NCBI GenBank assembly: GCA_910577035.1
Contig: CAJTKW010000054.1
Coordinates: 16,796 to 28,100 of the forward strand
DNA length: 11,305 bases
From: an uncultured Acetatifactor sp.
GTDB lineage: Bacteria; Bacillota; Clostridia; Lachnospirales; Lachnospiraceae
Reading direction: 5' to 3'
Shown one piece after another: positions 1 to 6,356 of this stretch (positions are counted from its first letter, which is position 1; every line of letters starts with the position of its first letter). Below the pieces are notes generated by a model. That model made no database searches. It was not told where the DNA came from and saw nothing but the letters and a program-made list of their open reading frames with translations. The position numbers were made by a program, and so were the translations under genes.

Positions 1-1053
1 ATTTTTCACGATGGAAAGCTGGGGATTTTCCAAAAGATCCAGTATTTTTTCTTCTGCGTTTTTCAAAACGGGCAGTGAGTATCTGCCCGGATGTACCATA
101 AACACATCCCACACGGAATTATCCGAAAGCTGTACCGTAGTGCCCAGCTGGGCGTCTGCGATACGCTTCATCAGCGGGAGCAGAAGTTCCGTGTCATAAA
201 TCGGCAGATTTTTCTGGAAGTTGTCCAGTATCTGCAGAGGAGTCATTGCCGTGCGGTAAGAACGGGGAGAGGCCATGGCGATATAGGTATCGATTATTGC
301 CACATATCTTGCAAAGACATCGATGCCGGAGCCCTTCATATGATAGGGATAACCGCTGCCGTCCATGCGTTCATGGTGCATGATAACGGCATTTTTGACT
401 CTCTGGTCCACCGGGGATTTACTGTTATTCAACAGGGCATAGCCGATGACAGGGTGCTTTTTGATCATCGCATATTCCTCTTCGCTGAGCTTACCGGATT
501 TCCAGAGCAGGTCATAGGGCAGCCGCAGCTTGCCGATGTCATAGTAAAAGCAGGAAAGGATCAGATTCTCTTTATCCTGTTGGTTCATTTCCATCCAGTT
601 TGCAAAGGTGCCGCCCAGAAGGGCGGAATTGAGGCAGTGGGTATAGGTCAGCTCGTCTTCGTTGGGCATCAGATTATAAAGATAATCCAACAGCACTGTG
701 CCGCTGTCATAGGTCGATGACATATCCTGATAGATGGCAAGCAGATTTTCACTGGCAATGGGTATACCGCCTGTAACAAAGGAAACCATGAGTTTCTTGT
801 AGCGGATCAGGTTCTCGGCATGCTTTTTCTGAAAATTTTTAAAAGCTTCGTCAAAGCGTATCTTTTCATAGTGAGTGGTGGCAAAGTCAATGTCCTCCTT
901 GACCGTGACGCACATGACGGAATAGCGTTTCAGGCGTTCGATCATAGCCTCCGTCAATACCGTATCTGCCGGAAACAATATACCACCCGAGGATTCCACG
1001 TCTTCGCCCAACACCATTCCCGGTTCCAATGCCATTCGTGCCACAGATTTCAT
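1..1053 (-). CDS. HD-GYP-type phosphohydrolase-like protein with altered HD dyad (3' end outside window)
   Basis: HD-GYP proteins usually hydrolyse cyclic di-GMP, and some bind it or other partners instead. Read on the minus strand, the frame is open for 351 codons from ATG 1053-1051 to the window edge with no stop, so the C-terminus is missing. An N-terminal region of about 130 residues precedes the domain. Visible motifs are H139 (helix 1 His), YDIGK at 171-175, KKHP with H200, HHE at 226-228 and DGSGYP at 231-236, then a DTYIAMAS stretch matching the usual late Asp. The canonical HDIGK His is Tyr171 here, so a metal ligand is lost while HHE and GYP are intact. No transmembrane segment is obvious in the visible part. 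A GGGAGG lies 11 nt before the ATG and an AAAGG directly before it. It is divergent from the 1213 operon and has its own promoter. The family call is firm; activity is doubtful. Confidence 0.85.
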   Translation of the reverse strand, partial: MKSVARMALEPGMVLGEDVESSGGILFPADTVLTEAMIERLKRYSVMCVTVKEDIDFATTHYEKIRFDEAFKNFQKKHAENLIRYKKLMVSFVTGGIPIASENLLAIYQDMSSTYDSGTVLLDYLYNLMPNEDELTYTHCLNSALLGGTFANWMEMNQQDKENLILSCFYYDIGKLRLPYDLLWKSGKLSEEEYAMIKKHPVIGYALLNNSKSPVDQRVKNAVIMHHERMDGSGYPYHMKGSGIDVFARYVAIIDTYIAMASPRSYRTAMTPLQILDNFQKNLPIYDTELLLPLMKRIADAQLGTTVQLSDNSVWDVFMVHPGRYSLPVLKNAEEKILDLLENPQLSIVKN

Positions 1054-1087
1054 CCTTTCGTAATCCTCCCTTCATCCTTCTCTTTTC

Positions 1088-1115
1088 AGTATAAAATATT
1101 TTGAAAAAAAGTCAA
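1088..1115 (-). promoter_or_regulatory. Sigma-A promoter of the HD-GYP gene
   Basis: On the minus strand, TTGACT (1115-1110) and TATACT (1093-1088) are separated by 16 bp. Each box matches 5 of 6 consensus bases. It lies about 35 nt upstream of the ATG at 1053, giving a short leader that contains the GGGAGG site. Confidence 0.7.
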
Positions 1116-1164
1116 CCTCTGTTACCGGCAGATTCCGTCAGGTTCTGCTTTTATCATTTTCTGA

Positions 1165-1192
1165 TTGCAAATACCGGATTCTATGCTATACT
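1165..1192 (+). promoter_or_regulatory. Sigma-A promoter of the 1213-3785 gene group
   Basis: TTGCAA (1165-1170), a 16-bp spacer and TATACT (1187-1192), with TG at 1184-1185 giving an extended -10. The expected start of transcription is near 1199, so the leader would be only about 14 nt and the AAAGGGA ribosome site (1198-1204) would sit at its very 5' end. Confidence 0.65.
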
Positions 1193-1212
1193 AACAGAAA
1201 GGGAATTGGAAT

Positions 1213-1542
1213 ATGGCAGTTAAGCTTAATTACCACCCGGATCTGTATCTGGGAGAAAGTATTGACAGGGAAAAACTGGATAGAATAAAGAAAAAGCTGG
1301 AAAACAAGCCTTTGCTCTCCGGTGTTTTTTTAATTGCTGTTTCCAGGAATCCTTCCGATCAGCTTGAAATATACAATGCCAGGCAGCTGGTACAGAGATA
1401 TTATGCCCAAAACCCGCCCTATGTGGTGGGAATTGCCGGGAGTCACAGTGAGGCCGTGGCCATGGTAGAGCAGATGGTTCTGGAATGTCTGGAGAATAGA
1501 GGCGACTGCGCTCTGAAGGAGTATCTGTTATGCCGGAAATAA
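1213..1542 (+). CDS. Conserved-looking hypothetical protein, 109 aa
   Basis: I do not recognise this family. The product is a small soluble mixed alpha/beta protein. It has a basic, Lys-rich helix around residues 18-32, a hydrophobic strand (LSGVFLIAVSR, about 35-45), a middle part with an aromatic RYYAQNPPY stretch (about 62-70), a second hydrophobic strand (VVGIAG) followed by a helix (about 76-94), and a C-terminal tail ending in CRK. There is no signal peptide or membrane segment and no catalytic motif I can name. It is the first gene after a good promoter, with AAAGGGA 8 nt before the ATG. Its last 13 bases overlap the next gene, DUF2953, which indicates translational coupling and membership of the GerW operon. 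A role alongside sporulation or envelope genes is inferred from context only. Confidence 0.75.
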   Translation: MAVKLNYHPDLYLGESIDREKLDRIKKKLENKPLLSGVFLIAVSRNPSDQLEIYNARQLVQRYYAQNPPYVVGIAGSHSEAVAMVEQMVLECLENRGDCALKEYLLCRK

Positions 1543-2528
1543 TTTTGCACATTTTGTCTATTATCGGAATCCTTTTCCTTGTCCTGCTTGGTATGCTTGT
1601 CCTGCTGCTGGTGCTGATACTGTTCTGGCCGGTAACCTATCGGGTGAGGGGGGAGAAAACTTCGGAAGACCTGCGGATTGATGCAAAGGCAGACTGGCTG
1701 GCAGGCCTGTTCCGGGTACGTTATACTTATCCGGAGCCAGGGAAGCTGACAATTAAGCTTATATGGAAAACTCTTACAGACGCGGATTTTAAGAAGGGGA
1801 AGGCTGCAGAGAACAAAGAGGGTCAGGCAGGCGGAGAGCAGCCCGGGAACGGAGGGAATCAGGCAGGCGGAGAGCAGCCCGGGAACGGAGGGGATCAGGC
1901 AGGCGGAGAGCAGCCTGAGAACGGAGGGAATCAGGCAGGCGGAGAGCAGCCCGGGAACAAAGAGGGCGCTGCAGGCAACGGCCTCTCTGAGGCCGCGGTA
2001 AGCGCTTCGGAGGCAGAGGAACAGTCCGGAGAAGGCGCAGAGCCCGGCAGCAGAGAGGCACCGGACGGGCCTTTTGCACCGATTTTGGGAAAAATTCAAA
2101 AGATAAAGTACACAATTTTAAAGATCTATGATAAAATGAAAGAGGTTTGGGCAAACATAACTTATTATCATGATCTTTTGCACGAGGAAAACACCGTGCT
2201 GCTGTGGCGGCATGTGAAGCTGAGGCTGTGGAAAATACTGAAGAGCATCCGCCCAAGGCACATCAGGGCTGATGTGCTCTTTGGCACGGGAGCCCCCGAC
2301 ACCACCGGGTATGTCTTTGGGGTATATGGGATGTTGCTGCCGGTTCTCGGCAGACAGGTTTACCTGACCCCCGATTTTAACCGGGCGGTTTTGGAAGGGA
2401 ATCTTGACGTGTCGGGACATATCACGCTCTGGACCCTCACATGGAATGCACTGAAGCTGCTTCTGGATAAGAAGCTCAGGATATTTTTAAAAAAGCTAAA
2501 AGCAGGGAGGAAAGGAAATGGCAGATAA
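1530..2528 (+). CDS. DUF2953 domain membrane-anchored protein (YtfI-like)
   Basis: This is a 332-residue protein of the family that sits next to gerW/ytfJ in Bacillus and clostridia; its molecular function is unknown. A single strong N-terminal hydrophobic helix (about residues 4-33) should anchor it in the membrane. It is followed by a beta-rich region starting with the YRVRGE strand, then a long low-complexity linker (about 90-185) rich in Gly, Glu, Gln and Asn that includes four 12-residue repeats. The C-terminal DUF2953 core (about 195-310) carries the family-typical IRPRHIRADVLFGTGAPDTT stretch and the YGMLLP and PDFN segments. The C-terminus is highly basic (KKLRIFLKKLKAGRK). AAGGAG lies 8 nt before the ATG, inside the end of the previous gene, and the 3' end overlaps gerW by 11 nt, so translation is probably coupled through the group. 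The family call rests on sequence pattern plus the GerW neighbour. Confidence 0.8.
   Translation: MPEIILHILSIIGILFLVLLGMLVLLLVLILFWPVTYRVRGEKTSEDLRIDAKADWLAGLFRVRYTYPEPGKLTIKLIWKTLTDADFKKGKAAENKEGQAGGEQPGNGGNQAGGEQPGNGGDQAGGEQPENGGNQAGGEQPGNKEGAAGNGLSEAAVSASEAEEQSGEGAEPGSREAPDGPFAPILGKIQKIKYTILKIYDKMKEVWANITYYHDLLHEENTVLLWRHVKLRLWKILKSIRPRHIRADVLFGTGAPDTTGYVFGVYGMLLPVLGRQVYLTPDFNRAVLEGNLDVSGHITLWTLTWNALKLLLDKKLRIFLKKLKAGRKGNGR
1821..1964 (+). repeat. In-frame tandem repeat, 4 x 36 bp, inside the DUF2953 gene
   Basis: Four back-to-back 36-bp units (1821-1856, 1857-1892, 1893-1928, 1929-1964) encode the 12-residue unit NQAGGEQPGNGG with few substitutions (residues 98-145). The 12 bases before unit 1 match the tail of unit 4 (both contain GAACAAAGAG), which suggests growth by slippage or unequal exchange from a partial unit. 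Because the unit length is a multiple of 3, copy number can vary without frameshift. Confidence 0.95.
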
Positions 2529-2946
2529 GGAGAATTTTCAGGGAGTAGTTGAGGCTCTTTTAAAGGGAATGGACACGGTACTGTCAACAAAAACGGTAGT
2601 CGGCGAGGCGACGCAGGTGGGGGATACCATTATCCTTCCCCTTGTGGATGTGTCTTTTGGCGTGGGCGCGGGCGCAGGCAGCAACAGCCAGAAGAATTCC
2701 GCTTCCGGTGCCGGCGGATTGGGCGGGAAGATGACTCCCAGCGCAGTGCTCGTGATTAAAAACGGATCCGCAAAGCTGGTGAATATCAAGAATCAGGATG
2801 CGGTCACCAAGATCCTGGACATGATTCCGGACATCGTGGACAAATTTTCCAAGGCAAAAGACAAGGAAAAGGACGGGGATGAAATGTCGGATGCCCAGGT
2901 GGTTGACATTGCATTCCCCGAGGAGGGAAAGAATCCGCAAAGCTGA
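2518..2946 (+). CDS. ytfJ: GerW family sporulation protein (YtfJ)
   Basis: This 142-residue protein belongs to the GerW/YtfJ family, a forespore-associated protein needed for normal spore germination in Bacillus; its biochemical activity is not settled. Family features are an N-terminal helix (VVEALLKGMDTVLSTKTVVGE), the strand and turn GDTIILPLVDVSFGVGAG, a Gly/Ser-rich flexible segment (about residues 50-72), the MTPSAVLVIKNGSAKLVNI strand pair, and a helical Lys/Asp-rich C-terminus. The length is close to that of the Bacillus protein (about 150 aa). It starts inside the end of the DUF2953 gene (11-nt overlap) behind a GGGAGGAAAGGA ribosome site. The same DUF2953-GerW order is found in Bacillus (ytfI-ytfJ), which supports both calls. 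There is no signal peptide. Presence suggests, but does not prove, a spore former. Confidence 0.92.
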   Translation: MADKENFQGVVEALLKGMDTVLSTKTVVGEATQVGDTIILPLVDVSFGVGAGAGSNSQKNSASGAGGLGGKMTPSAVLVIKNGSAKLVNIKNQDAVTKILDMIPDIVDKFSKAKDKEKDGDEMSDAQVVDIAFPEEGKNPQS

Positions 2947-3037
2947 CCGGCCGGACGCGGAAATAAGGCTGCAGGGGCTATTTCTGAAGGGTTCAAAGAA
3001 TCCGGGAAAAGGATTTTGCATATATTAGAGTGAGAAA

Positions 3038-3205
3038 ATGAAATGCTGTCAGGAAAAGGCATACATGAGAAAGCTGATAGGCCTTGGGGCTTTTTTGATT
3101 GCAATCGGGATGCTGCTGATGTTGATTACCCGTAATCGTCTGATCGGACTGCTCATAATCGCTCTGTTACTGTTTATAGGATATAATTGCTTTTGCGGCG
3201 AATAG
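3038..3205 (+). CDS. Small two-helix membrane protein, 55 aa
   Basis: This short gene is easily missed. It encodes 55 residues: a Cys-containing N-terminus (MKCCQEKAYMRK), a first hydrophobic helix (about residues 13-30), a tight basic turn TRNR (31-34), a second hydrophobic helix (about 35-49), and a Cys-containing tail (NCFCGE). The pattern is a helical hairpin with both ends on the same side and two cysteines at each end (3, 4, 51, 53). Codon use resembles its neighbours and it lies between gerW (92-nt gap) and the J-like protein (31-nt gap), all co-directional. The ribosome site before 3038 is weak (GAGTGAG). Met10 at 3065 has AGGAAAAGG just upstream and is an alternative start that would give 46 aa and drop the CC pair. 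I do not recognise the family. Confidence 0.65.
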   Translation: MKCCQEKAYMRKLIGLGAFLIAIGMLLMLITRNRLIGLLIIALLLFIGYNCFCGE

Positions 3206-3236
3206 CAATTTTGATGTGTATCGGAGGTTAGCGCAA

Positions 3237-3785
3237 ATGATCGATTGGGAAGAGATAGCGGGCGCCGTGGAAACGGACGAGCTCAGGGAAGCAAAGCTAT
3301 GGCTCTTTCAGGAAAATATACGTCTGGAGAATGTGCGGAAGGAGCTTGACGAATCAAAGGAAAAATTAGACGAGTCACAAAAGAATTTTCTGGATGAAAG
3401 AGTGCGGTTTCGCAGGGAAATGGAAGAGCTGAACCGCCGCACGGTCCAGGAGCAGAAACGTTTGCGGGAGGAAAATCTTTTTTTCGAGAAAAAGCTGGCG
3501 ATTCTGCAGGACGGCTTCCGGCAGCTGGATGAAGACAGGAAATCCCTGGAGAAGCAGAAGCAGGTTCTGGCCCAGCAGCGGAGGAGAAGCATTCAATATG
3601 GGGAGGATGAGGATATTCTGGAGGAAACGGTGAAACGGTTATTTTCCGGCATCAGCAATCCCCTTGCACTCCGAAAGAGGCATCGTGACCTGGTTAAAAT
3701 TTTCCATCCCGACAATCTCTTTGGGGACGCAGAGCTGGTACAGATGATTAACAAGGAATATCTCCGAAGAAAAGAAGAAGCGTAA
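3237..3785 (+). CDS. Coiled-coil protein with C-terminal J-like (HPD) domain
   Basis: This 182-residue cytosolic protein has two parts. Residues about 15-115 form a highly charged continuous coiled coil (Glu, Lys, Arg and Gln rich). Residues about 123-182 resemble helices I-III of a DnaJ J domain: a helix (DILEETVKRLFSG), a basic helix (LRKRHRDLVKIF), the signature H157-P158-D159, and a last helix (AELVQMINKEYLRRKEE). The HPD tripeptide is what lets J proteins stimulate DnaK ATPase, so a co-chaperone or DnaK-recruiting role is inferred. The usual order is reversed, since most J proteins carry J at the N-terminus. I place the start at ATG 3237 because GGAGG (3223-3227) lies 9 nt before it. A GTG at 3216 in the same frame overlaps no ribosome site and is disfavoured. 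It is last in the operon, before a strong terminator. The client is unknown. Confidence 0.78.
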   Translation: MIDWEEIAGAVETDELREAKLWLFQENIRLENVRKELDESKEKLDESQKNFLDERVRFRREMEELNRRTVQEQKRLREENLFFEKKLAILQDGFRQLDEDRKSLEKQKQVLAQQRRRSIQYGEDEDILEETVKRLFSGISNPLALRKRHRDLVKIFHPDNLFGDAELVQMINKEYLRRKEEA

Positions 3786-3812
3786 ATGGCGCAGTTCCCT
3801 ATAAGACAGTAA

Positions 3813-3848
3813 AACGGCGGTTTTGAATCAAAGCTCAAAACCGCCGTT
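3813..3848. terminator. Bidirectional terminator between the J-like gene and rpmB
   Basis: A perfect 14-bp stem (AACGGCGGTTTTGA at 3813-3826 with its complement at 3835-3848) closes an 8-nt loop. On the plus strand it is followed by TATTT. On the minus strand the stem runs into TTTTA. It lies between convergent genes (stops at 3785 and 3923) and can serve both. Confidence 0.85.
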
Positions 3849-3894
3849 ATTTACCGAATAGAAGGTGAAGAATTGTCGAAGGCAATTCCTCAAT

Positions 3895-3926
3895 GTAAAA
3901 CAAATACTAGGTAAAACAAATACTAG
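3895..3926. repeat. Tandem 16-bp duplication at the rpmB stop
   Basis: GTAAAACAAATACTAG occurs twice without gap (3895-3910 and 3911-3926). The right copy contains the rpmB stop codon (TAG on the minus strand, 3925-3923), so the left copy places a second TAG 16 nt downstream in another frame. It is probably a replication-slippage duplication in a non-essential tail. Confidence 0.85.
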
Positions 3927-4108
3927 GCTCTTTCCACACGGCCTGACCTCAGGCAGCCGGTACAAACGTGCATTCTCTTAGCTCCGCCGTTAACCTTGCA
4001 TTTTACATTCTTAACATTCGATTTCCAGATCGCATTGCTTCTTCTATGAGAATGGCTCACATTATTACCGAAATGAACGCCTTTTCCACATATATCACAC
4101 TTAGCCAT
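3923..4108 (-). CDS. rpmB: 50S ribosomal protein L28, zinc-binding form
   Basis: L28 is a small protein of the large ribosomal subunit, needed for 70S assembly. The 61-residue product starts MAKCDICGKG and has the family segments HSHRRSNAIWKSN and GGAKRMHVCTGCLRSG. The CxxC pairs at residues 4/7 and 49/52 form the zinc site of the so-called C+ type; organisms that lack zinc often encode a second cysteine-free paralogue, not seen in this window. The length is normal for bacterial L28. GAGGAGG (4122-4116) lies 7 nt before the ATG, an expected strong site for a ribosomal protein. The gene is divergent from yloU, as in Bacillus subtilis, and ends at a shared terminator with the convergent J-like gene. 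Confidence 0.97.
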   Translation of the reverse strand: MAKCDICGKGVHFGNNVSHSHRRSNAIWKSNVKNVKCKVNGGAKRMHVCTGCLRSGRVERA

Positions 4109-4150
4109 TTTGACACCTCCTCAATATATAAGTAAGTTCACAACATTGAT

Positions 4151-4179
4151 ATAGTAACAGAAATGAGCAAGAAAAGCAA
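4151..4179 (-). promoter_or_regulatory. Candidate rpmB promoter
   Basis: On the minus strand, TTGCTT (4179-4174), a 17-bp spacer and TACTAT (4156-4151). Only the spacing and the most conserved bases fit well (3/6 and 4/6), so this is a tentative choice in an AT-rich region where other boxes are possible. Confidence 0.4.
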
Positions 4180-4215
4180 GTAAAAAATACTTTTTTATTT
4201 TTTTTGCTTTTAATG

Positions 4216-4263
4216 TTTCCTTTTTCAGGGAAAGCTGTTAAAATGAAATATATGTCCGCGGAC
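4216..4263 (+). promoter_or_regulatory. Candidate yloU-fakA promoter with downstream palindrome
   Basis: An extended -10 (TG at 4236-4237, then TAAAAT at 4239-4244) has only a weak -35 (TTTCCT, 4216-4221, 17-bp spacer). The perfect 10-bp palindrome GTCCGCGGAC (4254-4263) begins a few bases after the expected start near 4251, a place where a repressor could act. The operator role is inference. Confidence 0.45.
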
Positions 4264-4306
4264 TTTTGGGGTCTGAAAGATTGCTCGGAAAGGAAGGGTT
4301 ATTGAT

Positions 4307-4666
4307 ATGAAGGGTTCTTCTATGACTACTCATATGGGAAATATCGTCATTGATATTGATGTGATCGCCCAATATGCAGGCAGTGTGGCAGTGGAATGCT
4401 TTGGCATTGTGGGCATGGCAGGCGTAAGCATGAAGGACGGGCTTGTCCGGCTCCTGAAAATGGACAGTCTGACGCGGGGGATCAGCGTATCGTTAAATAA
4501 TAATAAGCTGACCCTTGATTTTCATGTCATTGTATCTTACGGCGTCAGCATACTCGCCGTTGCAGATAATCTGATTGACAGCGTGAAATACAAGGTTGAG
4601 GAATTTACCGGCATTGAAATCGAAAAAATCAACATTTTTGTTGACGGTGTCAGAGTGATTGATTAA
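4307..4666 (+). CDS. yloU: Asp23/Gls24 family protein (YloU-like)
   Basis: Asp23/Gls24 proteins are small alpha/beta envelope-stress or cell-surface-associated proteins of Firmicutes; this member is the one linked to FakA. The 119-residue product has the family core GNIVIDIDVIAQYAGSVAVE, the ECFGIVGMAG segment, a central strand pair around SLNNNKLTLDFHVIVSYGVS, and the C-terminal helix and strand VKYKVEEFTGIEIEKINIFV followed by a DGVRVID end. The length matches Bacillus YloU (about 120). GGAAGG lies about 9 nt before ATG 4307; a later in-frame ATG at residue 6 has no better site. The stop (4664-4666) lies within the ribosome site of fakA, 13 nt before its start, so the two are almost certainly co-translated. 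A link to membrane lipid homeostasis is inferred from the neighbour. Confidence 0.92.
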   Translation: MKGSSMTTHMGNIVIDIDVIAQYAGSVAVECFGIVGMAGVSMKDGLVRLLKMDSLTRGISVSLNNNKLTLDFHVIVSYGVSILAVADNLIDSVKYKVEEFTGIEIEKINIFVDGVRVID

Positions 4667-4679
4667 GGAGGACTTTATC

Positions 4680-6329
4680 GTGAGCTTACAGGAAATCGAC
4701 GCTAAGATGTTTTCCAAAATGTTCTTAGCTGCTGCAAAAAGCCTGGAAAACAAAAAAGAGTGGATCAACGAGCTGAACGTATTTCCCGTTCCGGACGGCG
4801 ATACGGGAACCAATATGACAATGACCATAATGTCCGCGGCAAGAGAGGTTTCCGCTTTGGGTGATTCGGCGGATATGGAGTCTCTCTGCAAGGCAATTTC
4901 CAGCGGCTCCCTGCGGGGTGCGAGAGGAAATTCCGGAGTGATCCTTTCCCAGCTGTTCCGTGGATTTACCAAGAGGATCAAGACGGAGAAGGTAATGACC
5001 ATACCTGTGCTTACAGAGGCATTTGACAAGGCGGTGGAGACTGCTTATAAGGCCGTCATGAAGCCCAAGGAGGGTACGATCCTTACGGTTGCCAGAGGAG
5101 TGGCGGACAAGGCAAAGGAACTGGCGGCTGAAGGCTGTGAGGATATGGAGACTTTCATATCCTCGGTGCTTGAACAGGCAAGGTATGTACTGAGCCAGAC
5201 ACCGGAGATGCTGCCCGTATTAAAGCAGGCCGGAGTGGTTGACTCCGGCGGTCAAGGTCTGGTGGAGGTGCTTTCCGGTGCCCTTGACGCATTCCTGGGC
5301 AAGGAGATCGATCTGACTGTCCCGGAGGCATCCAATGAGCGGGCCGGCAGAGGATCCGCTTCCGAAGCGAAGGAAGAAGCAGAGATCCGCTTCGGGTACT
5401 GCACCGAATTTATCATTATGCTGAGCAGGAACTTTAACATCAAGGCAGAAATGGATTTCAAGGCTTATCTGGAGTCCATCGGCGATTCCATTGTATGTGT
5501 TACGGATGACGACGTTGTCAAGGTGCACGTACATACCAATGATCCCGGCCTGGCGATACAGAAGGCCCTGAAGTACGGCGCACTTTCCAATATTAAAATC
5601 GACAACATGCGTTTGGAGCACCAGGAAAAGCTTTTTCAGGAGAAGCAGGAGCAGAAAGCGGAGCCGCCGAAGGACTACGGCTTTATTGCCGTTTCCGCCG
5701 GTGACGGCCTTGGTGAGATCTTTAAGAGCCTGGGCGTGGACTATATCATTGAGGGCGGCCAGACCATGAATCCCAGTACCGCCGATATTTTAAGCGCTGT
5801 GGATAAAGTAAATGCAAAGACCATATTTATCCTGCCGAACAACAAAAACATTATTCTGGCGGCAAATCAGGCGGCGGAGCTGACCACCGACAAGGATCTG
5901 CTGGTGATTCCCTCCAAGACTATTCCCCAGGGCATTACGGCGATCATCAATTTTATGCCGGAGCTGTCTGCGGACGAGAATGAGGAGAATATGATCCGGG
6001 AAATTGCCAATGTGCATACCGCCCAGGTGACATATGCCGTCCGGGATACCGTGATAGATGACAAGGAAATTAAAAAGGGAGATTATATGGGGCTCGGCGA
6101 TCAGGGCATTCTCTCTGTGGGCACCTCTGTAAACGAGGTGGCAAAGGCGGCCGTAGCCGAAATGGTGACGGAGGAATCCGAGCTGATCAGCATTTATTAC
6201 GGCAGCGATGTAACGGAGGAAGACGCGGAGGCTTTCCGAAGCCAGGTGGAGGAAGCCAACGCTTCCTGTGACGTGGAGCTGCAATATGGCGGCCAGCCTA
6301 TTTACTATTATGTAATGTCGGTGGAATGA
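4680..6329 (+). CDS. fakA: FakA, ATP-binding subunit of fatty acid kinase (YloV, DAK2 domain)
   Basis: FakA phosphorylates fatty acids presented by a FakB/DegV protein, feeding acyl-phosphate to phospholipid synthesis. The 549-residue product has the expected order. An N-terminal DhaL/DAK2 kinase domain (about 1-205) has the metal/ATP motif FPVPDGDTGTNM with D39 and D41, and SLRGARGNSGVILSQL. An acidic linker follows (about 216-236). The middle domain holds C241, H283 and H285 (VHVHTNDPG), equivalent to the zinc/active-site Cys and His residues of staphylococcal FakA. The C-terminal DegV-like domain begins near 322 (YGFIAVSAGDGLGEIF). I chose GTG 4680 because AAGGAGG (4665-4671) lies 8 nt before it; a TTG at 4659 in the same frame would start before that site. 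All key residues are present, so it should be active. The partner candidate is the DegV gene at 8587. Confidence 0.95.
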   Translation: MSLQEIDAKMFSKMFLAAAKSLENKKEWINELNVFPVPDGDTGTNMTMTIMSAAREVSALGDSADMESLCKAISSGSLRGARGNSGVILSQLFRGFTKRIKTEKVMTIPVLTEAFDKAVETAYKAVMKPKEGTILTVARGVADKAKELAAEGCEDMETFISSVLEQARYVLSQTPEMLPVLKQAGVVDSGGQGLVEVLSGALDAFLGKEIDLTVPEASNERAGRGSASEAKEEAEIRFGYCTEFIIMLSRNFNIKAEMDFKAYLESIGDSIVCVTDDDVVKVHVHTNDPGLAIQKALKYGALSNIKIDNMRLEHQEKLFQEKQEQKAEPPKDYGFIAVSAGDGLGEIFKSLGVDYIIEGGQTMNPSTADILSAVDKVNAKTIFILPNNKNIILAANQAAELTTDKDLLVIPSKTIPQGITAIINFMPELSADENEENMIREIANVHTAQVTYAVRDTVIDDKEIKKGDYMGLGDQGILSVGTSVNEVAKAAVAEMVTEESELISIYYGSDVTEEDAEAFRSQVEEANASCDVELQYGGQPIYYYVMSVE

Positions 6330-6356
6330 TAAAATGCGGGATGATAAATCCTGTTT

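Noticed and set aside
91..720. Plus-strand ORF of 209 codons
   Set aside because: Antisense to the HD-GYP gene, whose minus frame carries all family motifs; the plus frame has no motif or ribosome site.
1821..1964. CRISPR-like array
   Set aside because: Units are directly adjacent with no unique spacers and are in-frame coding.
1443..2256. Minus-strand ORFs of 218 and 155 codons with repeating LLSACLIPSVPG-like and LRSRAALRLPD-like units
   Set aside because: Opposite-strand readings of the 36-bp repeat in the DUF2953 gene; the periodicity comes from the DNA repeat, not a protein family.
2998..3018. Weak hairpin AATCC/GGATT after gerW
   Set aside because: Only 5 bp of stem and no real T run; not a terminator.
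3019..3027. CATATATTA resembling a sporulation sigma (E/K) -10 box before the 55-aa gene
   Set aside because: No convincing -35, and the implied transcript would begin only a few bases before the start codon at 3038; it would work only with the alternative start at 3065.
3216..3236. GTG start for the J-like gene
   Set aside because: The GGAGG at 3223-3227 lies inside this extension and is ideally placed for ATG 3237.
4659..4679. TTG start for fakA
   Set aside because: It would overlap yloU and contain the AAGGAGG that fits GTG 4680; the extra seven residues match nothing known in FakA.
4493..5029. Minus-strand ORF of 178 codons
   Set aside because: Spans the yloU-fakA junction in antisense; both plus genes are certain.
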